From assembly GCA_963703145.1 (NCBI GenBank), contig OY969793.1:1674001-1738000 (forward strand): a stretch of DNA of 64,000 nt. Reading direction: 5' to 3'. Every line of letters begins with the position of its first letter. The first letter of the stretch is position 1. Below, in pieces: positions 36,603-46,349 of the stretch. The notes under the pieces are model-generated. The model had not been told where the DNA came from, did not search any database, and saw only the letters and a list, made by a program, of their open reading frames with translations. The translations under genes were made by a program, and so were the position numbers. The DNA comes from Bog-756 sp963703145. GTDB lineage: Bacteria; Actinomycetota; Acidimicrobiia; Acidimicrobiales; RAAP-2.

Positions 36603-38226
36603 ATGGGCCGGTGGGGTCCTCTGGTGGTCCTGATGGCCGCGGCGGTGGCCGTCTTCGGCCTGGGCCTCCATGAGGCGTGGGTCGACTCGCCGACGTTTGA
36701 CGAGCCGGTCTACGTGGCGGCTGGCCTGGGGGCCGTGCTCCACCACGATCTCACCTTCAACGACGAGCACCCGATCCTCCCCAAGGTGGTGGCGGTGCTC
36801 CCAGTTCTGTTCGCCCACCCGGTGATCCCGCCCAACGGACACTGGGATCGGAACGACGAGCGGACCTACAGCGCCGAGTTCGCACGTGCCCAACTGCATG
36901 CTGGCACCCTGCGAGCGGTGACTATGGCGTCTCGTCTAACCACGCTGCTCGAGACACTGGGCCTGGCCTTCGTGCTCTACGCCCTGGGCCGTGAGCTCTT
37001 CGGCCGGCAAGCCGGGGCGTTGGCGGGACTGTTGTGGCTGCTGTCACCGTTCGTCCTCGGGCTCAGCCACCTCCTCAGCCTGGATGTCTCATTCGCCCTG
37101 GCCGTCGGCGCCTGGTCCTGGGCCCTCCTTCGATGGAGTCGGCGCCCGACCACCGGGTGGGCGGTTGCGGTCGGGCTGATGAGCGCGCTTTGTGTGTTGA
37201 CGGACGTGACCGGCCTGATCCTGGCGGGGGTATCGGTCGTGGCCGTGGTGGCCATCCTTCGACGAAGGTCCCCCGCTACCGCCTGGAGGCAGGGCGGGCT
37301 GGTGGCTCTGGTCGTCTGGGGATCAGTGTGGGTGCTCTACGCCGCACTCGACCCGGCGGTCCTCCTCCACCCCACCGTCATCCTGCCCCTGCCCTACCTG
37401 GAGGGGATCCGGTACCTGGCGGCGAACGACACCATCCCCGGTCCCGGCTATCTCCTGGGGGTGGCCTGGACCGGTGGCCGATGGTGGTACTGGCCCGGCG
37501 CTTTGCTCGTGAAGACCGTGCCGACCACCCTGGTGGTGCTGGTGGTCGGACCGTGGGGACTGGTGGCGGCCACGCGCGGCACACGCCGCCCGCGCGGCAC
37601 TGGTACTCGGACTGCCGATCCTCATCCTGGTGGCATTCACCGTGGGGCTCCCTCGCGACATCGGGCTTCGCTACCTGCTCCCTGCGGTTGCCCTGTGGCT
37701 GGTGGCGGCATCGTCGATCGTGCCGGTGATCCGGACCGGGTTGACGCGAGCGGCCTTCGTGGCGGCGTCGGTCACGGTGGCCACCGTCGCCGTGATCGCA
37801 TCGGCACCGGACTCACTGGCCTGGACCACTCCCCCGTTCACCCCCTCGTTCCAGGTGGCCACCAACTCCGACGTTGACTGGGGACAGTCCTTCTACCGAC
37901 TCCAACACTGGAGCGTGGGGAAGAGGCCCTGGATCGCGTACTTCGGCCCCCGGGGCCTCGGTGCCGGCGACGTCCCCGGGGCCAGGCCCCTGCTCGGCGC
38001 ACCGCCCGCCGCGGTGACCGGGTGGGTGGCGGTGTCGGCGACCGATCTCACGAGTGCCGAGCGCCAGCGGCTGGCCTGGCTCCGGGCCTACTGTCCGGTG
38101 GGGACGCTCGGGCAGTCCATCCTCATCTACCGGTTCGACGCACCGCCCTCGGCAGCGCCCGGGCCCGACCGCCCGGCGGGTAGCTGCGCTGCTGGTCCCG
38201 CAGCTGCCAGCCGGAGGACCGCCTAG
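36603..38226 (+). CDS. GT39-like membrane glycosyltransferase (one frameshift)
   Basis: A polytopic GT-C protein of the PMT/ArnT kind. The first luminal loop has the acidic signature (EAWVDSPTFDEPVYVAAGL) and a second acidic pair (TFNDEHPILPKV). Many hydrophobic helices follow. The frame changes at about 37582-37586; removing one C joins VAATRGT to AARAALVLGLPILI, and the protein then runs to 38226 with ATNSDVDWGQSFYRL in the C-terminal domain. It would move a sugar from a polyprenyl phosphate onto a protein or envelope lipid. The stop overlaps the convergent SnoaL-like gene by 4 bases. Confidence 0.8.
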
Positions 38227-38657
38227 GCGGGCACCCGCTCTCCGACGGCGGCGAGCCCCCAGGCCCGGGCATAGTCAGCGGGGCGCAGGGGGTGGGAGAA
38301 CCACGAGACGAGTCCGTCGTGACGCCAGGTGCACCGGTTGACCGTCTCATAGCGGTACTCGATCTGGCCCCGGGTCAGCGAGTGCCGGAGGAGGACCACC
38401 TGGGCGGGACCCTCGGTGACCTCGAGGAAGACCTCGGAACGCAACGAGCCGCCGGCCAGGTCGTGCATCGAGCGGTACCACGAGGCGATGCGGCCCTTGG
38501 CCAGCAGGGTGGTCATGGAACCCGACCCCCGCACCGTGAGCACCAGGTCAGGGGCACACCCGTCCAAGAACTGCTCGAGCTCACCGTCGGCGAAGGCTTC
38601 GAACAACTCGCGCACTGACTCGGCGGGAGGCTCCCCATGGTCCATACCTTTCTCCAT
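38223..38657 (-). CDS. SnoaL-like (NTF2-fold) protein
   Basis: 144 residues: VRELFEAFADGELEQFLDGC, PDLVLTVRGSG, AKGRIASWYRSM, then strands SEVFLEVTEGPAQVVLLRHSL and YRYETVNRCTW. This is the ketosteroid-isomerase-like SnoaL pattern. ATG 38657 has an AGGAG site 5 bases away. A palindromic operator candidate lies 33 bases upstream. Function is unknown. Confidence 0.78.
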   Translation of the reverse strand: MEKGMDHGEPPAESVRELFEAFADGELEQFLDGCAPDLVLTVRGSGSMTTLLAKGRIASWYRSMHDLAGGSLRSEVFLEVTEGPAQVVLLRHSLTRGQIEYRYETVNRCTWRHDGLVSWFSHPLRPADYARAWGLAAVGERVPA

Positions 38658-38689
38658 CGACACTCCTGTTTGTCACTTGTGTGCCAATC

Positions 38690-38711
38690 TTGTGACAGAC
38701 ATGTGTCACAA
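38690..38711. promoter_or_regulatory. Perfect palindromic operator candidate
   Basis: TTGTGACA-GACATG-TGTCACAA is a perfect inverted repeat with 8-base arms. A further TGTCAC half-site occurs at 38671-38676. It lies in the AT-rich divergent region between the SnoaL-like gene and the PAP2-type gene. A TetR- or GntR-like dimer is a plausible binder, but no regulator gene adjoins. Confidence 0.55.
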
Positions 38712-38795
38712 ATGCGGTAGGTCCTCGCGGATGGCATTCCCTCCGACTGGCCCGCCTCCTCACACTACGTTAAAATCTGACTTAACCGATCAACT

Positions 38796-39956
38796 TTGTC
38801 AAGCATCGAATCGCCGACGGATCCCCTCGTGACTGCAGACATCCCGGCCGGACCGGCCCCCACCGCCATCCCGACGGCGGCACAGCCCGCCGACGGTGCC
38901 GTCACCGAGGATCTGACCGGGTCCAAGCGCAGGCTGGTGGAACGGCTCGGAGGCCGCAACCCCAAGAAACGGTTGGGGTGGGTCATTCTCATCCTGGCTT
39001 CAGCGGCCTACCTGTACGTCGACGGCGTGCCCTACTCCTCCGACATCATCCTGCTGTGGATCACCGCCTTCCTCTTCGTGTCCTGTCTCGGGGACACGGG
39101 TCGCTGGCGACGGGGTGTCATCCGGGATTGGCTGCCCCTCTACTTGGTGCTGGTGCTCTACGACCTGCTCCGCGGCTATGCCAGCCACACGCTGTGGGGT
39201 CCCTTCGTCCGCCCCCAGGTGTGGTTCGACCGGCACCTCTTTGGCGGGGTGGCACCCACGGTCCAACTGCAGCGGTGGCTGTACGACCCCCACCATCTCC
39301 ATGTGTGGGACTACTTGGCCTGGATCACGTACACCACGCACTTCTTCGCCTCGTTCGTGATCGCCGGCGTGCTCTGGAAGCGGAACTACGCCAAGTTCCG
39401 ACGCTTCGTCCCCTTGTTCGTGGGACTCACCTTGCTGGGCTATGTGACCTACGTCCTCTATCCGGCCATGCCGCCCTGGATGGCCAGTCAGACCGGGCAC
39501 CTGGGCGGGACGGTGCGGTTCATCCCCCTGATGTGGAACCACGTCGGACTCCACGTGGCCGCCGCCTTGTTCACCGGAGGCAATCGGTTCGACAACAACA
39601 TCGCCGCCATGCCCTCGCTCCATGCGGCCTACCCCATGCTGATCTGCCTCTTCTTCTGGAAGGGGTCTAGGACCTGGGTCAAGGCCATCCTCGTCACCTA
39701 TGTGCTGGCGATGGCGTTCTCCCTCGTCTACGGCGCCGAGCACTTCGTCATCGATGTATTCGTCGGCTGGCTCTATGCCGCAACCACCTTTGTGGTGGGC
39801 TCACGGCTGCTCGACCGGTGGGAGGCCCGTCAGGCCCGGCGCCAGCGAGAGGCCGATCATTCGGACCTCGACGAACGGGTGAAGCCTCGCGACGTGGCGC
39901 TCGAGCCTGTCGCCGACAGCGCCGAGCGCGAATCGCCCGTCACCGCCCCCTCGTGA
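38796..39956 (+). CDS. PAP2-family membrane phosphatase/inositol-phosphoceramide-synthase-like
   Basis: 386 residues with a disordered N-terminus, about six membrane spans and the PAP2 active-site motifs AAMPSLHAAYP and GAEHFVIDVFVGW. The arrangement resembles Aur1/inositolphosphotransferase-type PAP2 proteins, which act on lipid phosphates at the membrane. No ATG is available; TTG 38796 or GTG 38829 is the likely start. Confidence 0.82.
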   Translation: MSSIESPTDPLVTADIPAGPAPTAIPTAAQPADGAVTEDLTGSKRRLVERLGGRNPKKRLGWVILILASAAYLYVDGVPYSSDIILLWITAFLFVSCLGDTGRWRRGVIRDWLPLYLVLVLYDLLRGYASHTLWGPFVRPQVWFDRHLFGGVAPTVQLQRWLYDPHHLHVWDYLAWITYTTHFFASFVIAGVLWKRNYAKFRRFVPLFVGLTLLGYVTYVLYPAMPPWMASQTGHLGGTVRFIPLMWNHVGLHVAAALFTGGNRFDNNIAAMPSLHAAYPMLICLFFWKGSRTWVKAILVTYVLAMAFSLVYGAEHFVIDVFVGWLYAATTFVVGSRLLDRWEARQARRQREADHSDLDERVKPRDVALEPVADSAERESPVTAPS

Positions 39957-40425
39957 ACGTCCCGACCCAGCGCTCTCGGATCCTGAGGCCCCGTGGCTGG
40001 CCGGTCGCACCCCCCTGCCGATCCGGTCGCCCGGTCGGGGTCCGGAGGACGTCGACGCCCTGACTACCTCGGTCGACCACCACGCCACCATCGCCGACCT
40101 GTTCGATGTCTCGGTCGACCATGCCCGTCCGGCCACTCCCCGGCTGCGGCTCCCCCGCCCGGAGGGACGGGCAGCGCTGGCCACCATGGCGGGGACGGAC
40201 GTCCCGGTGATTCGTCAGCCCGTCGAGCCCGACAACGAGCTCCCGTTCTGGGCCGGGTTCGAACCACCCCGCGATTCGCACCTGATCGACACCGATGTCG
40301 ACCCCAGTGAGCTGGACAACCTCGTCGGCCACCGGGTCGAGGACCCCCCTGTCCGACGCACTGTGCCAGGAGCTCCGGGCGGTCCAGGCGCCCCGGACGT
40401 GTTGGACCGCATCGGCCTCGTCTAG
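39955..40425 (+). CDS. Hypothetical acidic protein, start unclear
   Basis: A frame with coding-like composition (rich in Asp, Glu and Pro with GC third positions) runs from the PAP2 stop to 40425. It ends PDVLDRIGLV. The only ATG in frame is at 40186, giving 79 residues, yet the coding look extends about 75 codons further upstream. A GTG at 39953 in another frame overlaps the PAP2 stop as GTGA, so a one-base error near the start would give a coupled gene. No domain is recognised. Confidence 0.45.
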   Translation, partial: ERPDPALSDPEAPWLAGRTPLPIRSPGRGPEDVDALTTSVDHHATIADLFDVSVDHARPATPRLRLPRPEGRAALATMAGTDVPVIRQPVEPDNELPFWAGFEPPRDSHLIDTDVDPSELDNLVGHRVEDPPVRRTVPGAPGGPGAPDVLDRIGLV

Positions 40426-40459
40426 CCAGTCGGTGTCGGACCACCGGCCGGATGTGATC

Positions 40460-40693
40460 TCAGCGGTAGGACTCGGTGGTCCGCTTGGACGGCAGCAGGG
40501 CCACGATGATCAGGGTGATCAAGGAGAAGAAGAACCCCAGGATCAGCCAGGCCAGGGCGTGGCGACCCTTACGCTTGGCGATGTTGTAGATCCACACCAG
40601 GATCAGCACCCACACGATGAAGCTGAGGATTCCCCAGAGCGCCCAACTACCCGCACCTGTCGCCAACAGCGTGGTGGCTACCAGGGCACTCAT
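40460..40693 (-). CDS. Small two-helix membrane protein
   Basis: 77 residues with two membrane helices (GILSFIVWVLILVWIYNIA and LAWLILGFFFSLITLIIVALL) separated by a basic loop KRKGRHA. ATG 40693 has a GGAG site 8 bases upstream. It resembles small actinobacterial integral membrane proteins of unknown role. Confidence 0.7.
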   Translation of the reverse strand: MSALVATTLLATGAGSWALWGILSFIVWVLILVWIYNIAKRKGRHALAWLILGFFFSLITLIIVALLPSKRTTESYR

Positions 40694-40777
40694 CGACTGA
40701 CTCCGCTTCGCTCCATGCAGGCAGCGTAACAAGGGCACACGACCAGCAGTGGGCTCGCCCTCTCAGTGGCACCGCCC

Positions 40778-41686
40778 TCAGGGCCGGCGAACGGTGACGT
40801 CGCGCACCCGGTGCGACCGGTCCTTGACCAGTACCACGTCGGCCCTCGACCGGGTGGGTGCCACGTGCCGGCGCACGTTCACCAAGTTGATCTCCGACCA
40901 GGTCCTCGCGGCCAGGTTGCGCACCTCGCCCTCGGAGAGCGAGGACAGCCAGTCGAGGAACGAACCACCGCCGCTCTCCGTTGTCCTCATGGCGAGCAGG
41001 CGATCGGTGAACCACACTTCGGCGTCCTCTTCGGCCGAGTCGATGTACAGCGCCACGTCGAGAAAGTCCGAGACCAGCCGGCTTTGACCATCCACCGGCC
41101 CGGTCTGGAGCACGGTGAGGCCCTCAACGATCACCATGTCGGGGCGAAGAACGGTCCGGTGGGTGTCGGTCAGGACGTCGTAGGCCTGGTGCGAGTAGAC
41201 CGGCACGGCCACCGCTTCGGCGCCGGCCCGAATGCTGGCCAAGGTCTCGAGCAGTGCGGCATGGTCGTAGGTGTCGGGAAAGCCCTTCCTGCCCATCAGG
41301 CCGCGCTCGTCGAGGACCCGGTTGGGCAGGAGGAAGGCATCCGTGCCGATGACCTCCACCTGCGGCCGACCCGGGCCGTGGCTCAAGACGTCCTGGAGGA
41401 TGCGGGCCACGGTGCTCTTGCCCGCCGCCACGCCTCCGGCGATCCCGACCACGAACGGGGACGGTCTGGTGTCACCCGCCAAGAATCGGTCGAGCGAGCG
41501 AACCTCCTGCCTCAGGGCATCCCTGCGCAGCTCGAGGTATCGGGCCAGAGGCAGATACACCGAGGCCACCTCGTCGGGATCCACCAGTTCGTCATCTGCC
41601 CGGAGTGGCTGGCCGGGTGGGGACGGGGGAACCAGTGCTGCCCACGCCGCTCGGTCGAAGGTCACCGAGCCGGGCTCCACGCTCAC
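40778..41686 (-). CDS. coaA: Pantothenate kinase, type I
   Basis: 302 residues, the first step of coenzyme A synthesis. The P-loop is GIAGGVAAGKST near residue 82; the family region VIGTDAFLLPNRVLDERGLM and FPDTYDHAALLE follow, and VIVEGLTVLQ is the second strand motif. It is close to the 310-residue length of E. coli and mycobacterial CoaA. GTG 41686 overlaps the stop of the upstream glycosyltransferase gene as GTGA. Confidence 0.93.
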   Translation of the reverse strand: MSVEPGSVTFDRAAWAALVPPSPPGQPLRADDELVDPDEVASVYLPLARYLELRRDALRQEVRSLDRFLAGDTRPSPFVVGIAGGVAAGKSTVARILQDVLSHGPGRPQVEVIGTDAFLLPNRVLDERGLMGRKGFPDTYDHAALLETLASIRAGAEAVAVPVYSHQAYDVLTDTHRTVLRPDMVIVEGLTVLQTGPVDGQSRLVSDFLDVALYIDSAEEDAEVWFTDRLLAMRTTESGGGSFLDWLSSLSEGEVRNLAARTWSEINLVNVRRHVAPTRSRADVVLVKDRSHRVRDVTVRRP

Positions 41687-43050
41687 TCCGGCGTCGACCG
41701 CTCAGGCGTCTCCGAGCCGGCTCTGTGCCCCCGCCGCCGGCCGAGCCCTTGGCCCAGGAGCACGAGGGGAGGAGCGGCCAGGATCACCAGGCACACCTCG
41801 AACGGGGCCCGGAAGCGCACCAGGCCGTAGACCAGCGCCGCCACCACGGTCACCACTCCTGCCGGCACCAGGAGGAACCATTGCGGGATGCGCCGACGGC
41901 GCAGGATGACGATCCCGGCCACCCCTAGGGCCATCAGGACGTAGTACACGGCCAGACCGGCTAGTGATGCCGGCACCGGACGGCCCTCGTTGACGTCCCC
42001 GTTGGCCATCTGGATCGGCTCGAAGACATCCCAGACACGGCCGATCCGGGCCAGCACCACCACCGGGAGACGACTCTCGTGGTGCTCGGCGTATTGGAGG
42101 GCGACGTGCTGGTCGCGTGCCGACTGCACGGACTCGTCGCTGCTCCCCGAGACCGAGTCGGCACAGCCGAGGGCCCACGAGCCGAGGTACTGGCCGGAAT
42201 AGACGGCCGGACAGTTGGCCCCGAGCAGGGCCAGACCGTTGCCGGTCGACAGATAGGTGGGCTTATCGAACGTGACCAGATTCCTGGCTGTCCAGGGAGC
42301 CAGGACCACCACGACGGACAGGATGCCCACCGCCAGCAGCCCGAGCCTTCGGCGGAGCGACACACGGCGGGCCAACAGGACGGCTGGGACGAGGAGGGCG
42401 GGAACGAAGAGGATCAGTTCCGCCCGCACCAACGCCTCGGCACCACACATCGCTCCCAGCACCAGGACCCGCCACACGGTCGGTGCATGCAAGACGGCGA
42501 TGACGGCGAGGAGGATCAGCGCCATGAACAACATTGCCGGTGTCTCGGACATGATGATCCCACTGGGCATCCAGAAGTTCGGCGCCACGGCGGCCAGCCC
42601 GGCCGCCGTCAGACCCACCCAGGGTCCGGCCACGGCCTTTCCGAGCAAGCCCACGCACAGCACCACCGCCGTGCCGAGCACGGCCATGATCAGCCGCTGG
42701 GACGTCGTCCCGCCGTGGCGGCCCACCACGAAACTGGCCCCGCCCACGAGTAAGGACGTCATCGGAGGGTGCGCCGCCGTGGGTGGAATCCCGAACGGTG
42801 TCTGGAAGAAGTGGCCCTGGGTCAGTTCGTTCGAGGTCACGCCGTACCAGAACGCGTCATAGAGCTTGCCGTTCTCGTGGCGGGTGACGAGCATGACGTA
42901 GCCGACCCGGATCACCAGCCCGGCGAACACCACGCCGACGAGCGCCCAGGTGAAGTGTCGGGCAGCCAGGGCACCACCGATTGGATCCGGGGCGTCCTCC
43001 ACGGGCTCCACGGCCTCCGCGTCCTCCAGGGCCGCGACCGGCGCCGTCAT
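41683..43050 (-). CDS. GT-C/GT39-like membrane glycosyltransferase
   Basis: 455 residues with about ten membrane helices. The first loop is ARHENGKLYDAFWYG and the next loop FFQTPFGIPPTAAHPPMTSLL, where acidic and His residues could be catalytic. A luminal C-terminal part includes ALLGANCPAVYSGQYLGSW and paired cysteines. It belongs to the large PMT-like set that uses polyprenyl-phosphate sugars. It is coupled by overlap to coaA. Confidence 0.78.
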   Translation of the reverse strand: MTAPVAALEDAEAVEPVEDAPDPIGGALAARHFTWALVGVVFAGLVIRVGYVMLVTRHENGKLYDAFWYGVTSNELTQGHFFQTPFGIPPTAAHPPMTSLLVGGASFVVGRHGGTTSQRLIMAVLGTAVVLCVGLLGKAVAGPWVGLTAAGLAAVAPNFWMPSGIIMSETPAMLFMALILLAVIAVLHAPTVWRVLVLGAMCGAEALVRAELILFVPALLVPAVLLARRVSLRRRLGLLAVGILSVVVVLAPWTARNLVTFDKPTYLSTGNGLALLGANCPAVYSGQYLGSWALGCADSVSGSSDESVQSARDQHVALQYAEHHESRLPVVVLARIGRVWDVFEPIQMANGDVNEGRPVPASLAGLAVYYVLMALGVAGIVILRRRRIPQWFLLVPAGVVTVVAALVYGLVRFRAPFEVCLVILAAPPLVLLGQGLGRRRGHRAGSETPERSTPE

Positions 43051-43119
43051 GGGGTCACCACGCTGATCGGAGATCAGTGCGGTCGCTTCCCGCCTCCGGC
43101 GTGGCGGTGAGGCTCGGCG

Positions 43120-44064
43120 TCACTCGAGGGTCAGCCCGTAGACGAGATCACCATCGGGTCCGACGTCGTAGATCTCCAGGCCGTCCTGCACATGAGCGGC
43201 GTCCGCCGCAAGGGCGACGGCGACCTTGTTGAGGGCGTTGCGGGTGACATCGACCACCACTTCGATGCACTGGGCGGGTGTCGACGTGGCGACGAGTCGG
43301 GGGGCGACCGATCCCAGGCGACCCGGGGTCCAGATCATGGCGTCAGCCACCGCCAAGGCTGCCTTTTGATGGGCCGACAATCTGCTCGACTCGTAGTCAT
43401 CGACGGCGTCGAACAGCGGTTCATCGGCACCGGCGAGGAGCGCCGGCCGGCTCCGGAGCGACTGGCACAGTCGACACCGGTGCTGTCGAGCGCCACGCAG
43501 TCGGATGAGCTCCGAAGTCACGGGGTCCAACGCGTCGAGGCGGGGCACCGCCCTGATCAGGCGGTCCATGGCCGCCCAGATCGACTCACCCTCGAGCTGT
43601 GGTCGGGCACCGGACCGGACGGTCACGAGTCCCTCTCCGCCGACAGCCGCCAGCGCCGCCCAGGTGCGGGGCAGGAAATCCATGGCGAAGACCACAGCGA
43701 CCAGGGGGGCCGCTTCGCTCCCCCACTCCGAGAACAGGGCCGACCGTTGGTCGTCGGTCACCGAGGAGACGTCCACGGTGAACTGTTCGGCCAGTTCGAG
43801 CAGCGCACGGTCCCCATCGGACAGGTCAGGCAGGGCCCTCCACTGGTCGCTACCGATGCCGCCCCAGCGACCCGGTGTCGCCCCGCCGGATCGATGCACC
43901 GGTGCCAGGCCGAGTTGGCCGGCACACACCTGGGCCACCAGCTCGATCAGGTCGACCCGACCGAGCCGCTCGGCCTCATGCCACGCCGAGCGCTCGAGAC
44001 CCGAGATGGATCCGACCGCCGTCCAGGTCGCTGCCCCGGGTCCCTCCGAGCCGTTGCTGGTCAT
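43120..44064 (-). CDS. AhpD/carboxymuconolactone decarboxylase-like protein
   Basis: 314 residues, all-helical. The reactive site HRCRLCQSLR (CxxC with a preceding His) is in the middle, within LIRLRGARQHRCRLCQS, the AhpD signature context. The protein is double length: the N-terminal half repeats the fold without the cysteines. Members reduce peroxides or decarboxylate. ATG 44064 is chosen over the upstream GTG. It follows the CYTH-CHAD gene by 24 bases. Confidence 0.8.
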   Translation of the reverse strand: MTSNGSEGPGAATWTAVGSISGLERSAWHEAERLGRVDLIELVAQVCAGQLGLAPVHRSGGATPGRWGGIGSDQWRALPDLSDGDRALLELAEQFTVDVSSVTDDQRSALFSEWGSEAAPLVAVVFAMDFLPRTWAALAAVGGEGLVTVRSGARPQLEGESIWAAMDRLIRAVPRLDALDPVTSELIRLRGARQHRCRLCQSLRSRPALLAGADEPLFDAVDDYESSRLSAHQKAALAVADAMIWTPGRLGSVAPRLVATSTPAQCIEVVVDVTRNALNKVAVALAADAAHVQDGLEIYDVGPDGDLVYGLTLE

Positions 44065-44088
44065 AGCAACGTGCACCCTATCGGCCAC

Positions 44089-45645
44089 TCAACCCAGGGA
44101 TCGACCGAGCTTCTTCGGGTCGAGCTCGACCCACACCGATCGCCACGCCCGGCGGAGCTTCGTTTGACGCCGCTGCTCACCGGCCACCAGGAGCCCGGCG
44201 GAGAACGCCGCACTGCGGGTCCCGGCCAGGGCCTGACGCCGCAGCCACTGCTCGGCCGCCACCGCATCGTGGTGGTCACCGAGGACGGTCTGCACCGACT
44301 CGGCAGCGTTGGCCACGCGGCGGGCCGGCTTGCCCAGGACCGGGGTGGCCGCTTCTGCGGCATAGCGCAGCTGCTTGGATCGGATCCGGATCTTGTGGAG
44401 CTGGCGATCGGTCGGATGTCGTCCAGCCGCTCGGACCATGGTGGCGAGACCGCGCAGCCTCTTGCGCACGAGGCGGGGCAGGACGGTACGTGCCGGCCTG
44501 TCGGACCCTCGACCACCACGCCGGTTGTGCTTACCCTTCTTCCGCGAACCGTGGGCCCGTCGGAGCGGAGGGTGCAGGGCTGCGCTGTGCAATCGGTCGA
44601 GCAGCGTGAGATAGCGCTCCTCCGCCAGAGCGGCGGCCACCGCCCGGGCTGCTGTCCGGCGGTCCTCGTCCAAGGCGACGCGGAGCTCGAGTGTGCCGCC
44701 GGCCTCGGCCACCGAGCCCGCCGTCGAGAGCGAGCCTGCGAGCACGTCGGCGTCACGGACCTGGCCGAGCACACCGCCCAGCCACTGCAACTCGTCTCGC
44801 GTGTGCGCCACCCAGACCGGGTCGAGCTCTCCTACCAGCAGCTTGAGATCGGAGCGCAGGCGCCGAGTGGCCACTCGGGCCTGGTGGATGTCACGGGGTG
44901 CCGGATCGATGGCATCGAGCCGCAGGCCGATGTCGTGGTCGACCAGGAGGTCGAGCCCCCGACGGAGCGACGCCACCACCACATCGGCCATGGATGAGCG
45001 GGCGTGCAGGACCATCGGAGCGTCGGCACCCCCGTCCTGACCGGCGAAGCGCAGAGCCTTGCCCAGCTTGGGCTCGCCGTCCTTCCGGGCGCCGGCCCGC
45101 CGCAGCGTCGCCACCACGTCGCCCACCACGCGCTCACCTCGGGGTCCGAGCTCGACCTCGACCTGGCGGAACCGACGACTCCTGCCGTTGCCCAGCACCA
45201 CCGTCACGGTGTCGTCGTCGATCTCTCCGTAGGGCGATCCGTCTTCGCCCCGAAGCTCGAGTCGGCGGCGCACCGCCACCAACTCGGCCACGCGGCTGAG
45301 CGGAGAACGCCGCACGATGCCCCGGGTGATCCGGATGGCCTCCTCGGGGACGGTGTCGGGCGCTCCGGGCCAGGACAGCTCGGTCCTGTCCAGGGTCGTC
45401 GCCTCACCGGCGGCGGGAACCTTGAGCGTCCAGATTCCTTCGCCCGGATCCTCGCCGGAGCGGTGGCGGAGCGTCACACCTTGATGCCACAGCCGAAGGT
45501 CGGACGTGTCGAAGTACAGCGCCCGTGTGTGCTGCTCGGGAAGGCGAACCGTGGCTGCCACCACTCCACGAAGATCGGGAAGGGCCTGGCCCGGGTCCAT
45601 GGACAGCTTGACTTCACGCTCGATGGATCGGTGGGTGACGCTCAT
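44089..45645 (-). CDS. CYTH and CHAD domain protein
   Basis: 518 residues. The N-terminal CYTH domain starts with ExExK at residues 9-13 (SIEREVKL) and has the acidic and basic strands of a triphosphate tunnel (ALYFDTSDLRLW, GIWTLKVP, RTELSWPG). From about residue 220 a CHAD domain follows, helical and His/Arg-rich (DIHQARVATRRLRSDLK, LHKIRIRSKQLRYAAE). CYTH enzymes cleave triphosphates and CHAD domains bind polyphosphate, so a role in polyphosphate metabolism is likely. Confidence 0.9.
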   Translation of the reverse strand: MSVTHRSIEREVKLSMDPGQALPDLRGVVAATVRLPEQHTRALYFDTSDLRLWHQGVTLRHRSGEDPGEGIWTLKVPAAGEATTLDRTELSWPGAPDTVPEEAIRITRGIVRRSPLSRVAELVAVRRRLELRGEDGSPYGEIDDDTVTVVLGNGRSRRFRQVEVELGPRGERVVGDVVATLRRAGARKDGEPKLGKALRFAGQDGGADAPMVLHARSSMADVVVASLRRGLDLLVDHDIGLRLDAIDPAPRDIHQARVATRRLRSDLKLLVGELDPVWVAHTRDELQWLGGVLGQVRDADVLAGSLSTAGSVAEAGGTLELRVALDEDRRTAARAVAAALAEERYLTLLDRLHSAALHPPLRRAHGSRKKGKHNRRGGRGSDRPARTVLPRLVRKRLRGLATMVRAAGRHPTDRQLHKIRIRSKQLRYAAEAATPVLGKPARRVANAAESVQTVLGDHHDAVAAEQWLRRQALAGTRSAAFSAGLLVAGEQRRQTKLRRAWRSVWVELDPKKLGRSLG

Positions 45646-45823
45646 CGATCGTCCCGTCGGTCGGCATTGACGTCGGGACGTTCCTCTGCCGCGCCGGCCA
45701 TGGCGCGATTCCCGGTCTGGGCCGGTGAATTGTGGGGCTCACCTGCCGTGTTGATCAGCGACCTGATGGCTTCGAGCATAGCGATCAGCACCCAGGATCC
45801 GACAGGCGGGGTGCTCGTGTTGA

Positions 45824-46174
45824 TCAGTCCTCGCCGCGTGCCTCTTTGGCGTAGCGCGCCGCCAACTGTCGGGAGAATCCGAAGATGCGACCCAGCTCAC
45901 CGATCGACGTGCCCTCCTCGAGGGCCGACGCGAATACCGCCAGTCTCATCTCGTGACGGGCATGCTCGAGGGCTTGGAGTGCATCGTTCATCGCCTGGCG
46001 GGTCTTGGAGGGCTCCAAGCCGACCAGTACGGACGTCATCTCAGCACCCTGATCGGCTTTGCGGAGGGCCCGGGCGATGGCCACTTCGGTGGCCTTGGTG
46101 GCCCGACGTAGTTCGGCCAAGGCATCGAGTAGCTCGCGGACTACCAGAAACGAGTCGCGTGGTACCGGGCTCAT
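45824..46174 (-). CDS. Small helical protein with C-terminal HTH-like motif
   Basis: 116 residues, strongly helical. The C-terminus SIGELGRIFGFSRQLAARYA has the spacing of a helix-turn-helix of the AsnC/RpiR kind. The middle has Ala/Arg/Glu-rich coiled-coil character. It may be a small DNA-binding protein; no family is recognised. The 178 bases between it and the CYTH-CHAD gene show nothing else. Confidence 0.6.
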   Translation of the reverse strand: MSPVPRDSFLVVRELLDALAELRRATKATEVAIARALRKADQGAEMTSVLVGLEPSKTRQAMNDALQALEHARHEMRLAVFASALEEGTSIGELGRIFGFSRQLAARYAKEARGED

Positions 46175-46349
46175 GTGCTCAGTATCTCTTCTGGAACCGG
46201 TGACGGGCGTGATGCCGTGTGCCTACTGGGCTCCCGCCGACCGATGGCGCGAACGTGTCGGGACGGGATCGGTTTGGGCACAGCCTCGCGGGGTAGGTAG
46301 CGAGCATCATCCGATCCACACGCCCCGCCACAGGATCCCGGGAGTCACC

